Positions 1-5,173 of a DNA stretch of 7,219 nt are shown one piece after another. Source of the stretch: an uncultured Prevotella sp. Its GTDB lineage: Bacteria; Bacteroidota; Bacteroidia; Bacteroidales; Bacteroidaceae. Position 1 is the stretch's first letter. Each line of letters opens with the position of its first letter. The stretch lies in assembly GCA_937892695.1 (NCBI GenBank), contig CALBJK010000095.1, positions 1 through 7,219 of the forward strand, given 5' to 3'. The position numbers were made by a program, and so were the translations under genes. A model generated the notes under the pieces. The model saw nothing but the letters and a program-made list of their open reading frames with translations. It was not told the DNA's origin and made no database searches.

Positions 1-60
1 TAGACTGGCGAAAGATGGGAATGGCTTTTCGTTGTTACGTAGCAAAAATTATTATATTTT
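1..60 (+). other. A/T-rich leader upstream of nuoA
   Basis: These 60 bases precede the first gene. The last 20 or so, from about position 41, are almost entirely A and T with no Shine-Dalgarno sequence. This is the kind of leader commonly seen before genes in Bacteroidota, where ribosome recruitment often does not rely on a Shine-Dalgarno. The nuoA frame has stops at 1-3 and 40-42, so nuoA cannot extend far upstream. I cannot assign a promoter: a TATATTTT stretch at 53-60 resembles the Bacteroidota -7 element but touches the start codon. The operon promoter may lie before the window. Confidence 0.5.
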
Positions 61-411
61 ATGAATTTTATCTTGTTAATTACCGTTTTGTTGACGGCTA
101 TTGTGCTGGTAGTCGCAGCTTATGTGATAGCAAAGCTCATAGGCCCGCGTACCTACAACAAGGTGAAGGGAGAACCGTTCGAGTGTGGTATACCAACTCA
201 CGGGTCTTCATGGATACCTGTTCACGTAGGCTACTACCTGTTCGCCATTCTCTTCCTCATCTTTGACGTAGAGACGGTGTTCCTTTATCCGTGGGCTGTG
301 GTGGTGAAGGATTTGGGTCCGATGGCTCTGGTTAGCATCGGCTTTTTCCTCTTGGTACTTGTGTTTGGCCTTGCATACGCATGGCGGAAAGGAGCGTTGG
401 AATGGAAATGA
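61..411 (+). CDS. nuoA: NADH-quinone oxidoreductase subunit A (NuoA, ND3 homologue)
   Basis: Small membrane subunit of complex I (116 aa, normal for the family). It sits at the junction between the quinone module and the membrane arm and helps couple quinone reduction to proton movement. Three hydrophobic helices are visible at about residues 3-26, 57-78 and 85-108. The long loop between the first two carries the FECG signature (residues 40-43). Cys42 corresponds to the loop cysteine of mitochondrial ND3 that marks the active/deactive transition. The second helix holds FDVE (68-71), whose Asp and Glu are conserved membrane carboxylates, followed by FLYPW. ATG 61 is the first usable start because an in-frame stop lies at 40-42. 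The stop overlaps nuoB, suggesting translational coupling. It is the first nuo gene of the cluster, as is usual. Confidence 0.97.
   Translation: MNFILLITVLLTAIVLVVAAYVIAKLIGPRTYNKVKGEPFECGIPTHGSSWIPVHVGYYLFAILFLIFDVETVFLYPWAVVVKDLGPMALVSIGFFLLVLVFGLAYAWRKGALEWK
388..394 (+). promoter_or_regulatory. Ribosome binding site that sets the nuoB start
   Basis: AAAGGAG lies inside the end of nuoA, seven bases before ATG 402. Three in-frame ATGs compete for the nuoB start: 381, 402 and 408. This site lies downstream of 381, is 13 bases from 408, and is ideally spaced for 402. Confidence 0.75.
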
Positions 412-1034
412 AGCCAAAAATCAAGAGTTTGCCCTACGGCGAATTTAAGGACAACGAGTCGCTGGAGAAAATCGTGCAGCAGCTGCATGAAGGTGGCGTG
501 AACGTGGTAACCGGTTCGCTCGACCAGATGATCGACTGGGGACGGAGCAATTCGCTCTGGTCGCTGACCTTTGCCACGAGCTGTTGCGGTATCGAGTTCA
601 TGGCCGTAGGATGTGCGCGTTACGACTTCGCCCGCTTCGGATTCGAGGTGACGCGTAACTCTCCACGTCAGGCCGACTTGATAATGTGTGCCGGAACCAT
701 CACCAACAAGATGGCTCCCGTGTTCAAACGACTCTACGACCAGATGGCCGAACCCAAGTATGTCGTTGCTGTGGGCGGATGTGCTATCAGTGGCGGACCG
801 TTCAAGTCGAGCTATCATGTCGTGAGAGGCATAAATGAGATTGTGCCGGTAGATGTATATGTTCCCGGATGCCCTCCGCGCCCCGAAGCTATCCTTTACG
901 GAATGATGCAATTGCAGAGAAAGGTAAAGGTAGAGAAATTCTTCGGTGGAGCCAACCGCAAGGAGCATAAGCCAATAATCGTAAACGGCAATGAGAATGA
1001 AATATCTTCTTCTAATGAATGTGAAAAACAATAA
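402..1034 (+). CDS. nuoB: NADH-quinone oxidoreductase subunit B (NuoB, cluster N2 subunit)
   Basis: Peripheral subunit (210 aa from ATG 402) that binds the terminal [4Fe-4S] cluster N2, which hands electrons to quinone. The four expected ligands are present: tandem Cys61-Cys62 in ATSCCGIE, Cys127 in GGCAISGG and Cys157 in PGCPPRPE. The Cys62-Cys127 spacing of 65 matches that of characterised homologues. The conserved quinone-site segment GRSNSLW (47-53) and the FGFEVTRNSPRQAD region (79-92) are also visible. I chose ATG 402 because of the well-spaced Shine-Dalgarno. ATG 381 would add seven residues and has no such signal; ATG 408 forms an ATGA overlap with the nuoA stop and is a possible alternative. 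After about residue 185 there is a polar tail rich in Asn, Glu and Ser that is not part of the conserved fold. Confidence 0.96.
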   Translation: MEMKPKIKSLPYGEFKDNESLEKIVQQLHEGGVNVVTGSLDQMIDWGRSNSLWSLTFATSCCGIEFMAVGCARYDFARFGFEVTRNSPRQADLIMCAGTITNKMAPVFKRLYDQMAEPKYVVAVGGCAISGGPFKSSYHVVRGINEIVPVDVYVPGCPPRPEAILYGMMQLQRKVKVEKFFGGANRKEHKPIIVNGNENEISSSNECEKQ

Positions 1035-1036
1035 TC

Positions 1037-1043
1037 AAAGGAA
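1037..1043 (+). promoter_or_regulatory. Weak ribosome binding site of nuoCD
   Basis: AAAGGAA in the 12-base gap between nuoB and nuoCD. Its AAGGA core ends four bases before ATG 1047, which is closer than optimal but usable. Confidence 0.5.
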
Positions 1044-1046
1044 GCA

Positions 1047-2615
1047 ATGAAAATAGACAGTAAAGTTTTCGAATTGAAAGACTTCGCATCAGAGATGGCG
1101 AAGCTCAGAGGAGAGAAGCATTTTGACTTCCTTGTGACAATAATCGGTGAGGATTTCGGTGAAGAAGGTCTGGGATGTATCTACATTCTTGAAAATACGA
1201 ATACGTACGAGCGTATCAGTGTCAAGGTGGTCAACGCCGACCGTGACAACGCCTACATCCCGTCGGTGAGCAAACTGTGGAAAGGCGCAGAGATGCTTGA
1301 ACGCGAGGTGTTCGACTTCTACGGCATCAAGTTCCTCGGCAATAAGGACATGCGTCGTCTTTATCTGCGTTCCGACTTTAAGGGCTATCCGTTGCGCAAG
1401 GATTATGACATGAGTCCTGAGAACAACAAGTACACCCTGGAGGACGACCCCGAACCCAGCTACACGCTCGAATACAACCTGGACGAGGAAGGGCATCTTA
1501 CTTCTGTCAAACACCCACTGTTTACTGACGACGACTATGTGATAAACATCGGCCCTCAGCATCCGGCAACCCACGGTGTGCTCCGTCTCCAGACTATTCT
1601 TGACGGCGAGACCATAAAGAAGGTTTATCCGCATTGCGGTTACATACATCGCGGAATAGAGAAGATATGTGAAGGATACACCTATCCCCAGACGCTGGCT
1701 CTTACCGACCGTATGGACTATCTGAGTGCGCTGACCAACCGCCACGCCCTTTGCTCGGTGATAGAAGAAGGTATGGGCATTGAGCTGAACGACCGAATCA
1801 AATATATACGTACTATCCTCGACGAGCTTCAGCGTATCGACTCACACCTGCTGTTCTATAGTTGCTGCGCCCAGGACCTCGGTGCTCTGACGGCGTTCAT
1901 CTACGGAATGCGCGAACGTGAACAGGTGCTGAACGTGATGGAGGAGACAACAGGCGGCCGCCTTATCCAGAACTATTATAGAATAGGTGGCCTGCAGGAC
2001 GACATCGACCCCAACTTCGTGACCAATGTCAAGAAGCTCTGCAAATACATAAAACCGATGTTCAAGGAGTATGACGATCTGTTCACTGGTAACGTCATCC
2101 TGCAGAACCGCTTCAAGAATGTAGGCGTATTGTCGCACGAGGATGCAATCTCTTACGGTTGCACCGGCGGTACAGGACGTGCCAGCGGATGGAAGAACGA
2201 TGTACGCAAACATCATCCTTACGACATGTACAGCAAAGTAGACTTTGACGAGATAACCTTTACCGAAGGCGACTGCTTCGCCCGTTACATGGTGCGTATG
2301 AAAGAGATGGAGCAGAGTGTACGCATTCTGGAACAGCTCATAGACAATATTCCGGAAGGCGAGTTCTACATCAAGCAGAAACCAATCATCAAGGTGCCCG
2401 AAGGCCAATGGTACGCTTCTTGCGAAGGCAGCCGTGGCGAGATAGGTGTCTACCTCGACAGCCGTGGCGAGAAGAGTCCCTACAGACTGAAGTTCCGTCC
2501 GATGGGATTGCCGCTCGTGTCTGCTCTTGACGAGATGTTGCGCGGCGAGAAGATTGCCGACCTTATATCAGTAGGTGCAACCCTCGACTATGTGATTCCT
2601 GATATCGACAGATAA
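1047..2615 (+). CDS. nuoCD: Fused NADH-quinone oxidoreductase subunit C/D (NuoCD)
   Basis: Single 522-aa protein joining the 30-kDa-type subunit (NuoC) to the 49-kDa-type quinone-site subunit (NuoD). The NuoC part spans about residues 1-120 and ends with the family signature: EREVFDFYGIKF at 85-96, then DMRRLYL and GYPLRKDY at 113-120. A very acidic linker follows at about 121-165. The NuoD part begins with NIGPQHPATHG (167-177). His176 and Tyr225 (in DRMDYLSAL) have the 49-residue spacing of the quinone-headgroup pair known from Thermus Nqo4 (His38/Tyr87) and bovine 49-kDa subunit (His59/Tyr108). The C-terminal part (YRLKFRP, then ADLISVGATLDYVIPDIDR) matches the family end. E. coli NuoCD is also fused but is longer, near 600 aa; much of the difference appears to be in the NuoC part and linker. 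No frameshift or internal stop separates the two halves. Confidence 0.97.
   Translation: MKIDSKVFELKDFASEMAKLRGEKHFDFLVTIIGEDFGEEGLGCIYILENTNTYERISVKVVNADRDNAYIPSVSKLWKGAEMLEREVFDFYGIKFLGNKDMRRLYLRSDFKGYPLRKDYDMSPENNKYTLEDDPEPSYTLEYNLDEEGHLTSVKHPLFTDDDYVINIGPQHPATHGVLRLQTILDGETIKKVYPHCGYIHRGIEKICEGYTYPQTLALTDRMDYLSALTNRHALCSVIEEGMGIELNDRIKYIRTILDELQRIDSHLLFYSCCAQDLGALTAFIYGMREREQVLNVMEETTGGRLIQNYYRIGGLQDDIDPNFVTNVKKLCKYIKPMFKEYDDLFTGNVILQNRFKNVGVLSHEDAISYGCTGGTGRASGWKNDVRKHHPYDMYSKVDFDEITFTEGDCFARYMVRMKEMEQSVRILEQLIDNIPEGEFYIKQKPIIKVPEGQWYASCEGSRGEIGVYLDSRGEKSPYRLKFRPMGLPLVSALDEMLRGEKIADLISVGATLDYVIPDIDR
2429..2472 (+). repeat. 14-base in-frame direct repeat inside nuoCD
   Basis: CAGCCGTGGCGAGA occurs at 2429-2442 and again at 2459-2472, exactly 30 bases (10 codons) apart. 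Both copies encode Ser-Arg-Gly-Glu, at residues 462-465 and 472-475. The first RGE is a conserved NuoD feature. The second falls in the turn before the conserved PYR segment. It may be chance or a local microduplication; I infer no function. Confidence 0.6.
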
Positions 2616-2632
2616 TCGGCAAAGACAGTTCA

Positions 2633-2647
2633 CAATTAATTTAATTG
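2633..2647. repeat. A/T-rich near-palindrome in the nuoCD-nuoH gap
   Basis: CAATTAA and TTAATTG form a perfect 7-base inverted repeat around one central T. It sits in the 45-base gap (2616-2660), the longest intergenic space in the operon here, 13 bases before nuoH. A hairpin of this composition would be weak, and no T-tract terminator follows. It could be a protein-binding site, a minor structural element, or a by-product of an A/T-rich translation leader. Confidence 0.4.
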
Positions 2648-2660
2648 ACAATTATACGAA

Positions 2661-3743
2661 ATGTTTGATTTTAGTATAGTAACAACATGGTTCGACGGTC
2701 TGCTCCGCAACACATTGGGGCTGGGCGACTTCTGGTCGATCCTGATAGAGTGTGTGCTCATAGGAGTATTCATACTTACTGCATACGCGATGCTTGCTAT
2801 CGTGCTCATCTACATGGAACGTAAGGTCTGTGCCTTCTTCCAGTGCCGTCTCGGCCCGATGCGTGTCGGTCCCTTCGGTATTTTCCAGGTATTTGCAGAC
2901 GTGGTGAAGATGCTTACAAAGGAAATCTTCTTCGTAGACAAGGCCGACAAGCTGCTCTATATCATCGCTCCATTCCTGGTGCTGATAGGCAGTGTGGGCG
3001 CGTTTGCTTTCATGCCTTGGAACAAAGGCGCGGAGATTCTTGACTTCAATGTCGGGGTATTTCTTCTTACGGCAATTTCGAGTATCGGCGTTGTCGGTGT
3101 CTTTATTGCCGGATGGAGCTCGAACAACAAATATAGTGTTGTTTCGGCAATGCGTGGAGCTGTACAGATGATTTCTTACGAAATGTCTCTGTGCTTGTGT
3201 TTGATTTCTGTTGTCGCACTGACCGGCACGATGCAGCTGTCGGGCATAATCGAGGCTCAGCAGAACGGATGGCTCATATTCCGTGGGCACATACCTGCTA
3301 TCATTGCTTTCCTTGTGTTCCTTGTTGCAGGTAATGCCGAGGCCAACCGTGGCCCGTTCGACTTGGCCGAGGCCGAGAGCGAGCTGACCGCCGGTTATCA
3401 CACCGAGTATTCGGGTATGGGATTCGGATTCTTCTATCTTGCAGAGTATCTGAACATGTTCATCATAGCCGGTCTCGCTTCGACCGTTTTCCTCGGCGGA
3501 TGGATGCCGCTGCATGTAGCCGGTCTGGACGGATTCAATGCAGTCATGGACTACATTCCCGGAGTGGTATGGTTCTTGGGTAAGACCTTCCTGCTCGTCT
3601 GGGTTCTGCTCTGGATAAAATGGTCGTATCCTCGTCTGCGTATCGACCAGATTCTTAAATTGGAATGGAAGTACCTCATGCCGTTGAGTCTTCTCAACCT
3701 CGTGTTGATGACTCTTGTCGTAGCATTCGGTCTGCACTTCTGA
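2661..3743 (+). CDS. nuoH: NADH-quinone oxidoreductase subunit H (NuoH, ND1 homologue)
   Basis: Membrane subunit (360 aa) that anchors the quinone module to the membrane arm and forms much of the quinone-access chamber and the first part of the proton channel. Family signatures are clear: ERKVCAFFQCRLGP (53-66) followed by MRVGPFGIFQ, the loop GWSSNNKYSVVSAMRGAVQ (151-169) with ISYE after it, and ANRGPFDLAEAESEL (228-242) followed by AGYHTEYSGM. The Glu-rich loop at 235-249 faces the quinone cavity in known structures. About eight hydrophobic helices are present. The start at ATG 2661 gives a normal N-terminus; the leader is A/T-rich without a Shine-Dalgarno. Translation ends with tandem in-frame stops (TGA TAA, 3741-3746). 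It follows nuoCD directly, with no nuoE, nuoF or nuoG between them. Confidence 0.97.
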   Translation: MFDFSIVTTWFDGLLRNTLGLGDFWSILIECVLIGVFILTAYAMLAIVLIYMERKVCAFFQCRLGPMRVGPFGIFQVFADVVKMLTKEIFFVDKADKLLYIIAPFLVLIGSVGAFAFMPWNKGAEILDFNVGVFLLTAISSIGVVGVFIAGWSSNNKYSVVSAMRGAVQMISYEMSLCLCLISVVALTGTMQLSGIIEAQQNGWLIFRGHIPAIIAFLVFLVAGNAEANRGPFDLAEAESELTAGYHTEYSGMGFGFFYLAEYLNMFIIAGLASTVFLGGWMPLHVAGLDGFNAVMDYIPGVVWFLGKTFLLVWVLLWIKWSYPRLRIDQILKLEWKYLMPLSLLNLVLMTLVVAFGLHF

Positions 3744-3778
3744 TAAAGGCAACATACATGAATTGTTGATTAATAGAA

Positions 3779-4309
3779 ATGGAAAATAAAAAATCATATT
3801 TTGGAGGAATCAAGGACGGTGTTGCGTCTCTTCTCACAGGTATGGGTGTCACATGGCGTGAGTACTTCACAAAGAAGGTGACAGAGCAATATCCGGAGAA
3901 CCGCAAGACTACGCTCCATGTTTCCGCACGTCACAGAGGACGGCTCGTAATGCCACACGATGCTGACGGCAATCATAAATGCATTGCCTGCACATTGTGC
4001 GAGAAGGCTTGTCCCAATGGTACGATTAAGATCACCAGCCAGATGATTACAACGGAGGAAGGCAAGAAGAAACGTGTCCTGACCGATTACCTGTACGATC
4101 TTGGAGACTGCATGTTTTGCGAGCTGTGTACTAACGCTTGTCCTCACGGTGCTATAAAATTTACAAACGATTTTGAAAATTCGGTCTTCGAGCGCGATTC
4201 GCTCGTTCTTCATCTCGACAAAGAGGTGAATTACAAGCCGTCGCTTCCTAACATCATTGAGAACGGAGGCGCACCTATCGAAATCGGAAAGTTCAACACA
4301 GATAAATGA
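3779..4309 (+). CDS. nuoI: NADH-quinone oxidoreductase subunit I (NuoI, two [4Fe-4S] clusters)
   Basis: Peripheral ferredoxin-like subunit (176 aa) that carries clusters N6a and N6b and passes electrons towards N2 in NuoB. Two complete CxxCxxCxxxCP motifs are visible. The first has Cys68, Cys71, Cys74 and Cys78; the second has Cys111, Cys114, Cys117 and Cys121. The N-terminal 60 residues contain the amphipathic, membrane-contacting stretch typical of the family. Between the motifs is a basic run KKKR (96-99). With no NuoG encoded nearby, NuoI is the probable entry point for electrons in this complex; that is inference. ATG 3779 gives a normal N-terminus. The 35-base upstream gap is A/T-rich with no clear Shine-Dalgarno. 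Confidence 0.97.
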   Translation: MENKKSYFGGIKDGVASLLTGMGVTWREYFTKKVTEQYPENRKTTLHVSARHRGRLVMPHDADGNHKCIACTLCEKACPNGTIKITSQMITTEEGKKKRVLTDYLYDLGDCMFCELCTNACPHGAIKFTNDFENSVFERDSLVLHLDKEVNYKPSLPNIIENGGAPIEIGKFNTDK

Positions 4310-4310
4310 T

Positions 4311-4317
4311 GGAGGAG
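4311..4317 (+). promoter_or_regulatory. Strong ribosome binding site of nuoJ
   Basis: GGAGGAG begins two bases after the nuoI stop and lies seven bases before ATG 4325. It is a near-perfect Shine-Dalgarno, in contrast to the A/T-rich leaders of nuoA, nuoH and nuoI. Confidence 0.8.
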
Positions 4318-4324
4318 AATATAA

Positions 4325-4840
4325 ATGGCTAATATGATAATGTTTGTAATTCTCGCTGTCGTGATACTTGGCTCAGCCTTGGTCTGTGTGACGACTAAGC
4401 GTATTATGAGGGCTGCGACATTCTTGTTGTTCGTTCTCTTCGGTGTAGCAGGCTTGTATTTTCTGCTCGATTACACTTTTCTCGGTGCAGCTCAGATTTC
4501 TGTCTATGCAGGTGGCATCACGATGATTTACGTCTTTGCGATACAGCTTGTCAGCAAACGCACACTTCAAGGTCTGGTAGAACGAATGAAGGGTTGTCGC
4601 GTCGCTTACGGTGTGTTGATGACATTGGTAGGTCTTGTAACCGTGATTGCAATATTCTTGAAGAACAAGTTTCTTTGTATGGCTCAGCAATTACCCGATG
4701 CGGAAATATCTATGGAAAAAGTCGGACACACACTTATGGGTGCAGACAAATATCAGTATGTTCTCCCGTTCGAGTTCATTTCCGTATTCCTGCTTGCATG
4801 TATTATTGGTGGAATCGTAGTTTCAAGAAAGGACAAATAA
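4325..4840 (+). CDS. nuoJ: NADH-quinone oxidoreductase subunit J (NuoJ, ND6 homologue)
   Basis: Membrane subunit (171 aa) next to NuoA and NuoK that takes part in transmitting the coupling signal into the proton-pumping arm. About five hydrophobic helices are visible. The most diagnostic is the third, LGAAQISVYAGGITMIYVF (53-71). It corresponds to the ND6 helix that switches between a pi-bulge and a regular alpha helix in known structures. The C-terminal helix begins with the family motif LPFEFISVFLL (147-157) and ends in a short SRKDK tail. A loop of about 25 residues (118-142) separates helices four and five. It starts 15 bases after nuoI with a strong Shine-Dalgarno. Length and order are normal for a nuo operon. 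Confidence 0.95.
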   Translation: MANMIMFVILAVVILGSALVCVTTKRIMRAATFLLFVLFGVAGLYFLLDYTFLGAAQISVYAGGITMIYVFAIQLVSKRTLQGLVERMKGCRVAYGVLMTLVGLVTVIAIFLKNKFLCMAQQLPDAEISMEKVGHTLMGADKYQYVLPFEFISVFLLACIIGGIVVSRKDK

Positions 4841-4843
4841 GTT

Positions 4844-5152
4844 ATGGTACCTGTAGAATGTTATTTCGTGCTTTCAGCACTCTTGTTTTTCATCGGCGTT
4901 TTCGGTTTCATTACGCGCCGTAACCTGATTGCCATGCTTATCTCCATCGAGTTGGTTCTCAATTCTGTTGACATCAACTTCGCTGCGTTCAACCGCATGT
5001 TGTATCCCGGCGAAATGGAAGGTTTCTTCTTCACGCTGTTCTCTATCGGTGTGTCGGCTGCAGAGTCGGCAGTGGCAATCGCAATCATCATCAACGTTTA
5101 CCGCAGATTCCACTCTGACCAGGTGAACAGCATAGAGAACATGAAATTCTAA
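4844..5152 (+). CDS. nuoK: NADH-quinone oxidoreductase subunit K (NuoK, ND4L homologue)
   Basis: Small membrane subunit (102 aa) that forms part of the proton path next to NuoJ and NuoN. Three helices are visible at about 2-22, 28-49 and 60-86. The two membrane glutamates essential in E. coli NuoK are present: Glu36 in ISIELVLN aligns exactly, and Glu74 in SAAESAVA corresponds to Glu72, two residues later because of a slightly longer loop. The RRNLIAML segment (25-32) is also typical. It starts three bases after the nuoJ stop. A possible Shine-Dalgarno, AAAGGA at 4828-4833, lies inside nuoJ, so the two genes are probably translationally coupled. Confidence 0.96.
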   Translation: MVPVECYFVLSALLFFIGVFGFITRRNLIAMLISIELVLNSVDINFAAFNRMLYPGEMEGFFFTLFSIGVSAAESAVAIAIIINVYRRFHSDQVNSIENMKF

Positions 5153-5173
5153 TTCATCTCAAAAGAAAAGACA

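Noticed and set aside
32..60. Possible Bacteroidota-type promoter: TTG at 32-34 and TATATTTT at 53-60.
   Set aside because: It would start transcription at or after the nuoA ATG, so it cannot serve nuoA unless the mRNA is leaderless or starts within the gene. The match is also expected in an A/T-rich leader.
285..1031. 248-codon open frame on the minus strand opposite nuoA/nuoB.
   Set aside because: Opposite two well-conserved genes, no recognisable motif, and no independent ribosome site noticed. Treated as a shadow frame.
2157..2189. Apparent departure of the NuoD segment GCTGGTGRASG from the common GLTGPVLRASG form.
   Set aside because: E. coli-type fused NuoCD has a similar Gly-rich version, so this is family variation and not a lesion.
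2645..2650. TTGACA in the nuoCD-nuoH gap, resembling a sigma-70 -35 box.
   Set aside because: No matching -10 element lies at a suitable distance, and the main sigma factor of Bacteroidota uses a different consensus.
3741..3778. Possible terminator or tiny reading frame in the nuoH-nuoI gap.
   Set aside because: No stable stem with a T-tract is present. The only small frame is an ATG followed by two codons and a stop. The operon clearly continues into nuoI.
2652..3797. Long open frame (381 codons) on the minus strand opposite nuoH.
   Set aside because: It mirrors almost exactly the strongly conserved nuoH. Its translation is rich in His, Gln, Tyr and Arg with no recognisable domain, as expected for an antisense shadow of a membrane-protein gene.
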